From Candidatus Omnitrophota bacterium (GTDB lineage Bacteria; Omnitrophota; Gorgyraeia; JAFGHF01): a stretch of 41,557 nucleotides of DNA. The position numbers were made by a program, and so were the translations under genes. Shown piece by piece: positions 26,341-34,339 of this stretch (its first letter is position 1; every line of letters starts with the position of its first letter). The notes below the pieces were generated by a model, which did not search any database, was not told the DNA's origin, and saw nothing but the letters and a program-made list of their open reading frames with translations. Location: positions 1 through 41,557 of the forward strand of contig JAFGHF010000061.1 of NCBI GenBank assembly GCA_016939375.1, in the 5' to 3' direction.

Positions 26341-26791
26341 GAAGCTTATCTTGACTAAAGAATTAGGCAGGCTGGCGAGGTGGTTGCGCATCTTAGGCTA
26401 CGATTCCAGCTTTTATCGCCAGGATAACTCAAGCACGCTGGTGATCGTGGCCCTGCGTGAACAAAGGGTTATAGTCACGCGCAATTCGCGCCTAAGCCGA
26501 TTTGCCGGCCCGCGGGTAGTGAAAATCGATTCTGATTTTGTGGAAATACAGATCAGGCAGGTGTTGCGGACCCTCAAACTCAAACCCGATCCCAAGAATA
26601 TGTTTACGCGTTGTGTCCTTTGCAATGCCACCTTGAAAAGAATAGGCAAAGAAGAGATAAAAGACAAAGTCCCCGAATATGTGTTTAAGACCCAAAAAGA
26701 CTTTTTGCAATGTGACCAGTGCCATAGAGTATATTGGCAAGGGACGCATTGGGGCAATGTCAGGAAATACTTAAATAAACTGGGGCTATAA
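26339..26791 (+). CDS. Mut7-C RNase domain protein with zinc ribbon
   Basis: The 150-residue protein resembles Mut7-C (PIN-like) proteins. KELGRLARWLRILGYDSSFY at the start, VIVTRNSRLSRF, and a C-terminal zinc ribbon (CVLCNATL ... CDQCHRVYWQGTHW) are visible. Most relatives start FlxDxMLGrLA with an active-site Asp; here the segment is LILTKELGRLA, so that Asp is absent. RNase activity is therefore uncertain. The GTG start lies at the tip of the inverted repeat, with GGGG of the repeat as the only purine-rich stretch before it. Confidence 0.8.
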   Translation: MKLILTKELGRLARWLRILGYDSSFYRQDNSSTLVIVALREQRVIVTRNSRLSRFAGPRVVKIDSDFVEIQIRQVLRTLKLKPDPKNMFTRCVLCNATLKRIGKEEIKDKVPEYVFKTQKDFLQCDQCHRVYWQGTHWGNVRKYLNKLGL

Positions 26792-26833
26792 TCGATAATT
26801 TAAAATTCAAAATTTAAAATGCAAAATAAAGAT

Positions 26834-28063
26834 ATGTTTATTGCCGACCTACATATACATTCTAAATATAGCCGGGCTACGAGCAAGGAGATGGATCTAG
26901 AGCACTTGGCAGAATGGGCCAAATTAAAGGGCATAGCGCTTTTGGCCACCGCTGATTTTACACACCATCTTTGGCTGCAGGAATTGAAGTCCAAGTTAAA
27001 GCCTAAGGGAAACGGGCTGTTTTCCTATCAAGACACAAACTTTATTCTCTCTGCCGAGGTAAGCAACATCTACTCTAAGGGCGGACGAGGCAGGAGGGTG
27101 CACAATGTCATCTTCGCCCCCGATTTTGAAACAGTAGAAAGGATAAACGATGAGCTCGCCGGTTTTGGCAACCTTTCTTCTGATGGCCGCCCTATGCTTG
27201 GCCTAGATTGCACCTCTTTAATAGAAATAGTCTTAGGGGCCAACCCCGATTGTTTTATTGTACCTGCCCATGTCTGGACTCCCTGGTATAGCCTGTTTGG
27301 GGCAAACTCAGGGTTCGACACTATTGAAGAGTGTTTCGGCAAGTACGCAAAAGATATCTATGCCTTGGAGACCGGGCTTTCTTCCGACCCAGCGATGAAT
27401 TGGCGCTTAAGCGCCCTGGATAGATTTAGTCTCATATCCAATTCCGATGCACACAGCCCTTCGCGTATCGGCAGAGAGGCCAACGTATTCGATTGCGCGA
27501 TGGATTATTACCAGATCCTAGATACGCTAAAGAAAAAGGATAAAAAACGTTTTCTCTATACAGTGGAATTTTTTCCGGAGGAAGGAAAATATCATTATGA
27601 CGGCCACAGAAACTGCAACATCCTTTATTCGCCCCAAGAGAGCAAAAAGAAAAACAATATCTGCCCGGTATGCGGCAAGCCTTTGACCATCGGAGTTATG
27701 CACAGGGTTGAACAACTTGGGGATAGAGCTAAAGGGTTTGTCCCCGAAGGCGCCATACCCTTTAAAAACCTCATCCCCTTGGATGAGATCATTGCCGAAA
27801 GCAAAGGCATGGGCAAGGCCTCGCAGGCCGTAGGGCAGGAGTACCGGCTTTTGGTAAACAGGTTTAATAATGAATTTGAGATATTGCTTAAAGTAGCCGA
27901 AAAAGAGCTCGCCCAGGCCTGTGCGCCGCGGCTGGTACAGGGGATTATGAACGTGCGCGCAGGTAGGGTAAAAATCACTCCCGGATTTGACGGGGTCTAT
28001 GGGAAGATAGATATTTTTGGCGAAGGCGAACAAAAGAAAGAGGAGCAGCTGTCCTTTTTCTAA
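26834..28063 (+). CDS. Endonuclease Q (PHP-family DNA repair nuclease)
   Basis: The protein (409 residues from the chosen ATG) has the PHP-domain start FIADLHIHSKYSRATSKEMDLEHLAEWAKLKG. It also has TADFTHH, VPAHVWTPWYSLFGANSGFDTIEECF, SNSDAHSPSRIGREAN and a zinc-binding segment CNILYSP ... CPVCGKPLTIGVMHRVEQL, all typical of EndoQ. EndoQ cuts 5' of hypoxanthine, uracil, xanthine and abasic sites; it is best known from Thermococcales and a few bacteria. An ATG at 26819 adds five residues but lies inside an AT-rich repeat. mutM is nearby. Confidence 0.85.
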   Translation: MFIADLHIHSKYSRATSKEMDLEHLAEWAKLKGIALLATADFTHHLWLQELKSKLKPKGNGLFSYQDTNFILSAEVSNIYSKGGRGRRVHNVIFAPDFETVERINDELAGFGNLSSDGRPMLGLDCTSLIEIVLGANPDCFIVPAHVWTPWYSLFGANSGFDTIEECFGKYAKDIYALETGLSSDPAMNWRLSALDRFSLISNSDAHSPSRIGREANVFDCAMDYYQILDTLKKKDKKRFLYTVEFFPEEGKYHYDGHRNCNILYSPQESKKKNNICPVCGKPLTIGVMHRVEQLGDRAKGFVPEGAIPFKNLIPLDEIIAESKGMGKASQAVGQEYRLLVNRFNNEFEILLKVAEKELAQACAPRLVQGIMNVRAGRVKITPGFDGVYGKIDIFGEGEQKKEEQLSFF

Positions 28064-28080
28064 GTAAAAAAGGGGTGCTA

Positions 28081-28563
28081 ATGAACATAGCAATTGTATA
28101 TTATTCATATAGCGGCAATACCCATAAGGCAGCCCAGAACGTAGCAGAAGTACTCGGGGCAAACAATTCGGTCAATTGCCTAAGGGTTGAAGCGGCTGGA
28201 GAATCAAGCAATTTTTTCGCTCAATGCCTAAAAGGCCTGGCTAAGAAAAAGACCCCCATAGCTCCGATCGAGACCAACCTTTCCGGCTATGAGACAATAA
28301 TATTCGCCACGCCGGTCTGGGCCAGAGAGATGGTCCCGGCAATGCGAGAGTTTTTAGATAAGGCAGAGGGCTTACGAGATAAGCGCGCTGCGGCCTTCGT
28401 GACTTATGGCAGCGGATTCGGCAAAGAACATTGCCTGGATTCCATGCAGGCGTTTCTAGAGAAAAAGGGCGCCAAATTTATCGGCCGCTTTTCTATCAGC
28501 CAGTTTAAAGTCAAAGACAAAGAGTTCATCCAGGGCTTGGTCAAGGAAAATGTGCGCCTCTGA
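28081..28563 (+). CDS. Flavodoxin-like protein
   Basis: The 160-residue protein starts MNIAIVYYSYSGNTHKAAQN, the FMN phosphate-binding loop of flavodoxins (T/S-x-S-G-N-T). ETIIFATPVWAREMVPAMREFL and AAFVTYGSGFGKEHCLDSM, the second and third FMN loops, follow. It is probably a soluble electron carrier or a WrbA-like reductase; the partner is unknown. ATG 28081 is preferred to GTG 28075 because AGGGG lies 5 bases before it. It could donate electrons near PyrK/PyrD, but that is speculation. Confidence 0.82.
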   Translation: MNIAIVYYSYSGNTHKAAQNVAEVLGANNSVNCLRVEAAGESSNFFAQCLKGLAKKKTPIAPIETNLSGYETIIFATPVWAREMVPAMREFLDKAEGLRDKRAAAFVTYGSGFGKEHCLDSMQAFLEKKGAKFIGRFSISQFKVKDKEFIQGLVKENVRL

Positions 28564-28585
28564 TTCAGAAAAAAGGATACATTAG

Positions 28586-29029
28586 ATGAATATTGCGGTA
28601 ATCGGTGGACATGCTTGTTCTAAAGAAGTGGCCAAGATAGCAGAGGCTATAGGCGGGGAGATCGCTGGCCTGGGAGCGACTTTAATTTGCGGTGGTTTGA
28701 CCGGAGTCATGGAGGCTGCTTGCAAGGGGGCCAAGTCTGCCCAAGGCAAGACAATAGGTATTTTACCAGGGCACGACAAGCGCGAAGCCAACCCATATGT
28801 TGACATCCCCATTGTCACCGGCCTGGGATATATGCGCAATAACTTGGTGGTAAAAAACGCCGATATCGTGGTGGCCATTGACGGCAAAGAAGGGACGCTT
28901 TCCGAGATCGCTTTTGCGCTGCAGATGAAGAAACCGATCGTGGGTATCGATACTTGGAAGATACCCGGCGTAAAACAGGTTGGAAGCGTACAAGAGGCCG
29001 TTGCTTGGATAAAAGAGAGCATGCCATAG
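28586..29029 (+). CDS. TIGR00725 family (SLOG/LOG-like) protein
   Basis: The 147-residue protein has the Rossmann-like SLOG pattern. MNIAVIGGHACSKEVAKIAE is followed by GATLICGGLTGVMEAACKGA, then GYMRNNLVVKNADIVVAIDGKEGTLSEIAFAL. The GGxxGVMEAA and GxGTLSE motifs bind nucleotides in LOG-type phosphoribohydrolases. TIGR00725 members have no firmly known substrate; nucleotide or nucleotide-derivative binding is inferred. It follows the flavodoxin-like gene by 22 bases. Confidence 0.85.
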   Translation: MNIAVIGGHACSKEVAKIAEAIGGEIAGLGATLICGGLTGVMEAACKGAKSAQGKTIGILPGHDKREANPYVDIPIVTGLGYMRNNLVVKNADIVVAIDGKEGTLSEIAFALQMKKPIVGIDTWKIPGVKQVGSVQEAVAWIKESMP

Positions 29030-29252
29030 CTCGGCGTTTTTGCTCGCTCGCTGCAATTTTTCGCCGAGCCGTGGGACTTAACGTCTCGCAAATTTGCCTG
29101 CCCGCCTGGCTTTTTGATGGGCAGGCGGGGCGGAATTCCCTCGTAAGAGGATAATTGGGTTTCGCTCGGTCAGTTCCGCCATTTGCTCAACGTAAGTCCT
29201 CACAACTCTTTTGCCGAAAAATTGCTAATGCTCGCTCTGCAAAAACACCTCG
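29029..29252. repeat. MITE-like element with long inverted ends and a three-way junction
   Basis: The left arm (29030-29068) and the reverse complement of the right arm (29213-29252) share GTTTTTGC, a GAGCGAGC-like middle and GCAATTTTTCG. Inside, GTGGGACTTAACGT (29071-29084) pairs with ACGTAAGTCCTCAC (29190-29203) with one bulge. Within that are GCAAAT/ATTTGC, CCTGCCC/GGGCAGG and GGCGGAATT/AGTTCCGCC. The left arm alone also folds as GCTCGGCG/CGCCGAGC. No ORF is present. It fills most of the 291-bp gap before mutM; the remaining 29253-29320 holds only the mutM leader. Confidence 0.72.
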
Positions 29253-29320
29253 CTCTAGATATGTTTTTAATCCATAGCATGCGGCATGCAAACCATATAA
29301 GATAAAAGAGAGAAGAGAAG

Positions 29321-30130
29321 ATGCCGGAGTTGCCTGAAGTCGAGACGATCAGAAGGGATTTAGAAAGGGACATCAGGGGTAAAAGTATCAAGGATGTCGA
29401 GGTCTTAAACCCCAGGGTAATCAAAACCCCTGCCCCGGCCACATTTAGGAAGCGGCTCAAAGGGGTTGCGTTTAAAGAATTTTTGCGCCGGGGGAAGGTC
29501 TTGGCGATCAGGCTCTCCAGCGGTGATTATCTGGCGGTGCATCTACGCATGACAGGGCAGCTGGTATATTCCAAACACAGAGATAAAGCCGCCCGCGCCA
29601 TTTTTATATTGAGCAACGGCCACTTTTTGAATTTCAACGATCAGCGTCTCTTTGGAGAGCTGCATTTGGTGAAAGATTTGAAAGAATTAAAATTTGTGCG
29701 CAATCTGGGGCCTGAGCCACTGGATGAGGAATTCACTGTCGGTCAGTTCAGAGAGATGTTGAGCAAAAGGAGGACCAAGATCAAGCCGCTTTTGATGGAC
29801 CAGACATTTATCGGCGGCATCGGCAATCTATATGTCCAGGAGGCGCTTTTTTTATCCGGGATCTTGCCGGAGCGCCCGGCCAATAGAATCACAGATGCCG
29901 AGACCAAGAAATTATACAGGTCCATCCGCCAGGTCCTGCGTCAGGGCATCAGGCATCGCGGTTCTTCGATAGACAATTATGTTTCGGGGCGGGGCGAAAA
30001 AGGCGCTTATCATCTGAGGCTTAGAGTCTATGACCGCAAAGGCGAGGAATGCCCCAAGTGCAAGACTAGGATCGAAAAATACTTCCTGGGAGGAAGAGGG
30101 ACCTGTTATTGTCCAAAATGCCAAAAATAA
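29321..30130 (+). CDS. mutM: Formamidopyrimidine-DNA glycosylase (Fpg/MutM)
   Basis: MutM removes oxidised purines such as 8-oxoguanine and nicks the site. The 269-residue protein begins MPELPEVETIRRDLE with the catalytic Pro and Glu. It has HLRMTGQL with the conserved Lys segment before it, LLMDQTFIGGIGNLYVQEALFLSGILPERPAN and the C-terminal zinc finger CPKCKTRIEKYFLGGRGTCYCPKC. It overlaps the pyrK start by 13 bases. Together with endonuclease Q it makes a small base-damage repair group inside the pyr cluster. Confidence 0.96.
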   Translation: MPELPEVETIRRDLERDIRGKSIKDVEVLNPRVIKTPAPATFRKRLKGVAFKEFLRRGKVLAIRLSSGDYLAVHLRMTGQLVYSKHRDKAARAIFILSNGHFLNFNDQRLFGELHLVKDLKELKFVRNLGPEPLDEEFTVGQFREMLSKRRTKIKPLLMDQTFIGGIGNLYVQEALFLSGILPERPANRITDAETKKLYRSIRQVLRQGIRHRGSSIDNYVSGRGEKGAYHLRLRVYDRKGEECPKCKTRIEKYFLGGRGTCYCPKCQK

Positions 30131-30945
30131 TACAAAAGAAGCTTAAGATATTAGAGAATAAAAAGGTGGGTGCGGAATATTGTCGGATGAAGATATTGGC
30201 TCCCCAGATCGTGCAGAAAGCCTCACCCGGGCAATTCATGCATTTACGTTGCAATGATGAAGTCGAGCCGTTGTTGAGGCGCCCTTTTAGTTTTCATCGT
30301 TTTCACAGCGATTCATTCGAGATATTTTATAAGGTCATTGGACGAGGCACAAAGCTTTTGGCAAAAAAACAAAAGGGTGATACAATAGACGTCTTAGCCC
30401 CTTTGGGTAACGGCTTTGAGCTCGAACGAACGACGAACGACGAAACACGAACGACGATATTAGTAGCAGGGGGCATGGGCGTTGCTCCTCTTCTGGCCTT
30501 AGCCGAAGGGTTGATCAAAAACGGTCTCAAGGCCGAGAAGGCCGTTGTCCTGTTGGGCGCACGTAGCGCAAAACACATTTTTTGTGTAGACGACTTTAAA
30601 AGGCTGGGAGTAAAATTATACATCGCTACGGATGATGGCTCAAGAGGCCACAAGGGCCTGGTCACCGAGTTGCTAGAGAGGATTCTGCGAAAGGTGAATC
30701 GCAAATCAAAAATCACGAACGACGAACGACGAATCACGATATATGCCTGTGGGCCCAAAGCGATGCTTAAAGCAATAACCATTTTAAACAGGAAGCAACC
30801 CGATGTATCTTGTTTCGGCTCATTAGAGGAAAATATGGCCTGCGGAGTAGGTGCTTGTTTAGGTTGTGCCATAGAGACAGTGGACGGCTATAAAAGAGTT
30901 TGTAAAGAAGGCCCGGTATTCGATCTTAAGGATATTAAATGGTGA
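30118..30945 (+). CDS. pyrK: Dihydroorotate dehydrogenase electron transfer subunit
   Basis: PyrK carries FAD and a 2Fe-2S cluster and passes electrons from PyrD to NAD. Motifs are RRPFSFHR (FAD), APLGNGFEL, VAGGMGVAPLLALAEGL, IYACGPKAMLKAI and the cluster ligands CGVGACLGCAIETVDGYKRVC. Two in-frame insertions (30423-30458 and 30697-30742) encode TNDETRTT- and TNDERRIT-like peptides from a low-complexity ACGAACGACGAAC repeat, each placed just before a beta strand. ATG 30118 is used; TTG 30109 is possible. pyrD follows after 3 bases. Confidence 0.93.
   Translation: MPKIIQKKLKILENKKVGAEYCRMKILAPQIVQKASPGQFMHLRCNDEVEPLLRRPFSFHRFHSDSFEIFYKVIGRGTKLLAKKQKGDTIDVLAPLGNGFELERTTNDETRTTILVAGGMGVAPLLALAEGLIKNGLKAEKAVVLLGARSAKHIFCVDDFKRLGVKLYIATDDGSRGHKGLVTELLERILRKVNRKSKITNDERRITIYACGPKAMLKAITILNRKQPDVSCFGSLEENMACGVGACLGCAIETVDGYKRVCKEGPVFDLKDIKW
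30423..30458 (+). repeat. In-frame ACGAACGAC repeat insertion 1 in pyrK
   Basis: GAACGAACGACGAACGACGA followed by AACACGAACGACGA is low-complexity. It is translated as ERTTNDETRTT between FEL and the strand ILVAGG. The same repeat vocabulary recurs at 30697-30742. Confidence 0.7.
30697..30742 (+). repeat. In-frame AATCACGAACGACGAAC repeat insertion 2 in pyrK
   Basis: Sequence built from AAATCAAAAATCACGAACGA and CGAACGACGAATCACGA is translated as KSKITNDERRIT immediately before the conserved IYACGP strand. It shares its core ACGAACGACGAAC with insertion 1. Confidence 0.7.
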
Positions 30946-30948
30946 AAA

Positions 30949-31863
30949 ATGGCTGATCTTTCGGTTTCTCTAGGTAAATTAAGACTGTCCAATCCGGTGC
31001 TTGTCGCTTCGGGGACGTTTGGTTACGGCGAAGATTATCAAGACCTGGTGTCTTTAAAGCGGTTAGGGGCCTTGGTCACAAAGACCATCACCCTTAAGAA
31101 AAGGGAGGGTAATCCTGCTCCGAGGATTGTTGAGACATACCAGGGGATGCTCAATTCTATCGGCTTAGAAAATCCCGGATTTAAAGGGTTTGTCGAGACG
31201 CAACTGCCGTTTATGCGCAAGATAGGCATCCCGGTAATAGTCAGTATTTCCGCGGATAAAGCGGTTCAGTTTGCGCGCTTGGCCAGAGCCTTGAGCAGGA
31301 CAGCCGGCGTCGCTGCCATTGAGTTAAACATCTCCTGCCCGAATTTAGGCAAAAAAGGCCTTATCGCCCAGGATGCAAGAAGCGTATACAAAGTGGTCAA
31401 GGCAACAAGGCGTGCCACTAAGCTACCGATCATCACCAAGCTCTCGCCCAATGTGACAGATATCGGCGCAATCGCCAAGGCCGCCGGAAAAGGCGGCAGC
31501 GATATTATTTCTTTGGTGAATACATATTTTGCCATGGCCGTGGATGTCCAGACAAGAACCCCAAAATTGGGTAGCATAAGCGGGGGCCTGAGCGGTCCGG
31601 CCATCAAACCGCAAGCCCTGTGGATGGTCAGGCAGGCGTATAAGGCAGTAAAGATTCCTATAATAGGGATGGGCGGGATAATGAACGCTCAAGATGCGCT
31701 GGAATTTATAGTTTGCGGAGCCAGCGCGATAGCTGTAGGCACGGCGACTTTTGTCGATCCTCAGAGCGCTACAAAAATCATCGCGGGGATAGAGAGTTAT
31801 TTAGAGGAAAAAAGGATACCAAACTTAAAGAAAGTGATAGGGTCGTTAAAAGATGGAAAGTAA
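30949..31863 (+). CDS. pyrD: Dihydroorotate dehydrogenase, class 1B catalytic subunit
   Basis: PyrD oxidises dihydroorotate to orotate with FMN. The 304-residue protein has LSNPVLVASGTFGYG, TKTITLKKREGNPAPRI, NSIGLENPGFKGF, the ELNISCPN segment with the catalytic Cys of class 1 enzymes, and FMN motifs GGLSGPAIKPQALWMV and GMGGIMNAQDALEFI. With PyrK directly upstream this is the NAD-linked cytosolic 1B form. It overlaps pyrF by 11 bases. Confidence 0.96.
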   Translation: MADLSVSLGKLRLSNPVLVASGTFGYGEDYQDLVSLKRLGALVTKTITLKKREGNPAPRIVETYQGMLNSIGLENPGFKGFVETQLPFMRKIGIPVIVSISADKAVQFARLARALSRTAGVAAIELNISCPNLGKKGLIAQDARSVYKVVKATRRATKLPIITKLSPNVTDIGAIAKAAGKGGSDIISLVNTYFAMAVDVQTRTPKLGSISGGLSGPAIKPQALWMVRQAYKAVKIPIIGMGGIMNAQDALEFIVCGASAIAVGTATFVDPQSATKIIAGIESYLEEKRIPNLKKVIGSLKDGK

Positions 31864-32542
31864 ATTGATCGTAGCTTTGGATACAGATGATATGAATGTT
31901 GCCGCGGATATGGTAGCTAAGCTTTCTCCTGCGGTGGAGATCTTCAAGGTAGGCAGCCAGCTTTTTACTGCCCAAGGCCCGCAGGTGATAAAAGCGATCC
32001 AGCAAAAAGGGGCCCAAGTGTTTTTAGATCTAAAATTCCATGATATACCCAACACAGTCAGCCATGCAGTAGAAGCAGCCTGTAGTTACAATCCCTTGAT
32101 GCTTACTGTGCATACGTTAGGGGGCAGCAAGATGCTCCAAGCGGCGGTGGACGCGCGCGACCATGTTGGCGCAGAAACAATGATATTGGGAGTTACTATT
32201 CTTACCAGCCTGGATAAAGGGCAGTTGGAGGAGATCGGCCTCTCCGCCAGCGTCAATGAAGAAGTATCTTGTCTGGCCCAGATGGCTAAAGCCGCCGGCT
32301 TAGATGGCATCGTGGCTTCTCCTCAAGAGGTCTATATATTGCGTCAAGGGCTAGGTGAGGATTTTGTGATTGTCACTCCCGGGATAAGGCCCGCTGGGCC
32401 TATGGGGGATGACCAAAGAAGGACAATGGGGGCGAAAGAGGCGGTCTTGGCCGGAGCAAATTATATTGTAGTGGGTCGGCCCATCACGCAGGCGGACGAC
32501 CCTTTTAGTGCCGCTAAGAAGATAATCGAAGAGACAGAATGA
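31853..32542 (+). CDS. pyrF: Orotidine 5'-phosphate decarboxylase
   Basis: PyrF makes UMP from OMP. The 229-residue protein has LIVALDTDDMN, the catalytic FLDLKFHDIPNTVSHA, TVHTLGGSKMLQAA, VASPQEV, TPGIRP and NYIVVGRPITQADDP. The ATG lies inside the pyrD end, and its TGA overlaps the pyrE ATG, indicating a tightly coupled operon. Confidence 0.97.
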   Translation: MESKLIVALDTDDMNVAADMVAKLSPAVEIFKVGSQLFTAQGPQVIKAIQQKGAQVFLDLKFHDIPNTVSHAVEAACSYNPLMLTVHTLGGSKMLQAAVDARDHVGAETMILGVTILTSLDKGQLEEIGLSASVNEEVSCLAQMAKAAGLDGIVASPQEVYILRQGLGEDFVIVTPGIRPAGPMGDDQRRTMGAKEAVLAGANYIVVGRPITQADDPFSAAKKIIEETE

Positions 32543-33111
32543 ACCCAAAACAAATTCTGCAGATTTTTAAGCGTAAGGACGCTCTTTTAGAGGGCCACTT
32601 TATCCTCTCCAGCGGTCTGCACAGCGGACAATATTTGCAATGTGCGAAGGTGTTAGAGGATCCCAAGGCATCCGCTAGGCTAGCGCGAGCCTTGGCGGCT
32701 AATTTTGGAAAGCGCAGGGTCGATACCGTAGTAGGCCCGGCGATGGGAGGCATCATTCTTGCCTACGAATTGGCTCGGGCCTTGGGGGCGCGTGCACTAT
32801 TTGCGGAAAGAGCAAACGGAAAAATGTGCTTGAGAAGAGGTTTTTCTCTAAAAGCGCAGGAAAAAGTGTTGGTCGCCGAAGACGTTATTACTACCGGTGG
32901 TTCGGTGAAGGAAGTGATAGAGGTAGTCCAGGCCTGTGGCGCAACGGTAATAGGCGTGGCCGCTCTAATAGACAGAAGCGGCAGAAAGCCGCCTTTTGGG
33001 AAAATCCGCTTTAAAAGTTTAGCAAAGATCGATATTAAGACTTATAGACCAGAGGACTGTCCGTTGTGTAGGCAAGGTTTGGGGCTGATCAAGCCTGGTT
33101 CGCGGAAATAG
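32539..33111 (+). CDS. pyrE: Orotate phosphoribosyltransferase
   Basis: PyrE joins orotate to PRPP, giving OMP for PyrF. The 190-residue protein has GHFILSSGLHSGQYLQCAKVLE, VVGPAMGGIILAYELARALGA and the PRPP motif VLVAEDVITTGGSVKEVIEV. The C-terminal CPLCRQG segment fits the thermophile-type PyrE subfamily. It is the last gene of the pyr cluster; the V-ATPase promoter starts directly after its stop. Confidence 0.95.
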   Translation: MNPKQILQIFKRKDALLEGHFILSSGLHSGQYLQCAKVLEDPKASARLARALAANFGKRRVDTVVGPAMGGIILAYELARALGARALFAERANGKMCLRRGFSLKAQEKVLVAEDVITTGGSVKEVIEVVQACGATVIGVAALIDRSGRKPPFGKIRFKSLAKIDIKTYRPEDCPLCRQGLGLIKPGSRK

Positions 33112-33112
33112 A

Positions 33113-33141
33113 TTGTGTTTGTCTGGGGAATAAAGTATAAT
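33113..33141 (+). promoter_or_regulatory. Promoter of the V-ATPase operon
   Basis: TTGTGT (33113-33118) and a perfect TATAAT (33136-33141) are 17 bases apart. Transcription would start near 33148, just before the AGAGGAG ribosome-binding site of the first V-ATPase gene. Confidence 0.6.
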
Positions 33142-33166
33142 TATAAAAAAGTCAGAGGAGTCATAA

Positions 33167-33799
33167 ATGGCAGAAGACATTAAAGGCCTGATAGACAAGA
33201 TCCAGCAGGAAGGGATAAAGGCTGCCGAGGAGAAAGCCAGAGAGATAGAGGACAAAGCCAATCAAAGGGCCCAGGGAATTATTGAAGAGGCCGAACAAAA
33301 GGCCGCCCGGCTCATCGACAACGCAAGGGATGAAGTTGCCAAAATGGAAAAAAACTCCCGCGTGTCACTTGAGCAAGTCGGCCGGGATCTACTTCTTTCT
33401 TTGCACGAAGAGATTAACGCTATGCTTAAAAAGATTGCCCTAGCCCAGGTGCAGTCAGCGCTTGGCCCCGAGGAAATGAGTAAAATCATCGGCGCGCTTA
33501 TAAAAGAGATGAATAGAGCAAAAGAAGGCCAGGTGGTTGTGACGCTGGGAGAAAAAGATCTGAAAAAAGTAGAGCAGGGTATCTTGCATAAGCTGGGCAG
33601 CCAGATCAAAAAAGAGCTGACCCTAAAGCCTTCGGGAGAAATAAGCGGAGGGTTTATTATCAGTTACGACGGCAGCAAATCACATTTCGATTTTACGGAC
33701 AAGGCGCTAGCTGAATATTTAAGTGCGCGCCTCAAGCCAAAGCTGGCCGAGCTTATCCAGCAAGCTGTTTTGGGCGGGGGAAAAGGCAAAGGAAATTAA
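33167..33799 (+). CDS. atpE: V-type ATPase subunit E
   Basis: Subunit E forms the peripheral stalk that holds the catalytic head. The 210-residue protein has a long Glu/Lys/Ala-rich N-terminal coiled coil (about residues 5-70: AAEEKAREIEDKANQRAQGIIEEAEQKAARLI). A globular C-terminal half with ISGGFIISYDGSKSHFDFT follows, like the KGGxxvxsxDGxixxdnT region of the family. It heads the operon E-DUF2764-A-B-D-I-K. AGAGGAG precedes the ATG, and its TAA shares a base with the next ATG. Confidence 0.88.
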   Translation: MAEDIKGLIDKIQQEGIKAAEEKAREIEDKANQRAQGIIEEAEQKAARLIDNARDEVAKMEKNSRVSLEQVGRDLLLSLHEEINAMLKKIALAQVQSALGPEEMSKIIGALIKEMNRAKEGQVVVTLGEKDLKKVEQGILHKLGSQIKKELTLKPSGEISGGFIISYDGSKSHFDFTDKALAEYLSARLKPKLAELIQQAVLGGGKGKGN

Positions 33800-34326
33800 T
33801 GTCCCAGTATTATATTTATTTGATATCCAGTCTGCCCATGCTTAAGTTGGGGATGGACCCCCCATTGGGTTATGATGGATTTTTAAAGCTTTGCCAGAAC
33901 AAAATATCCGACGAGGATTTATCCATGCTTAAGAAGATCTCCATAGACGGAGAATATCCTTATCAGGATATTAGTCAGGCAACCCTACAAGGATGGCGCA
34001 TCTTTGATACTGCCCTAAGAAATGAGCTGGTCAGAATCCGCGCACAACGCCTACAGCGCGATCCCCAGGAATACCTGCGCCAAGACGGATATACAGATCT
34101 TTCCATTGCCCGCATGGCAAATAACGCGCATAGAATACCATCGATTTTAGAAGCAGAAAGAATGTTAGATGGAGAGAGGTGGCGAAAGCTGGATGAGCTT
34201 TGCCTGGGGCATTATTTTGATATAGACTTTTTGCTTATTTATGCATTCAAACTTTTGATATTGGAGCGCTGGCAGCGGATCCGCAGCGCAGACAGCAGAA
34301 AGATGTTAGAGCAGGCCCTGGCCTAA
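33799..34326 (+). CDS. DUF2764 protein, V-ATPase subunit C-like
   Basis: The 175-residue protein starts YYIYLISSLPMLKLGMDPPLGYDGFLKLC and has FDTALRNELVRIRAQRL and a conserved acidic/aromatic C-terminal helix region (LDELCLGHYFDIDFLLIYAFKLLILERW). DUF2764 genes stand between E and A in V-ATPase operons of Chlamydiae, Bacteroidetes and spirochaetes. They are thought to stand in for subunit C/d, which joins the stalk to the rotor. No separate subunit C or F gene is seen here. Confidence 0.82.
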   Translation: MSQYYIYLISSLPMLKLGMDPPLGYDGFLKLCQNKISDEDLSMLKKISIDGEYPYQDISQATLQGWRIFDTALRNELVRIRAQRLQRDPQEYLRQDGYTDLSIARMANNAHRIPSILEAERMLDGERWRKLDELCLGHYFDIDFLLIYAFKLLILERWQRIRSADSRKMLEQALA

Positions 34327-34339
34327 AGAGGGAGAGTAG

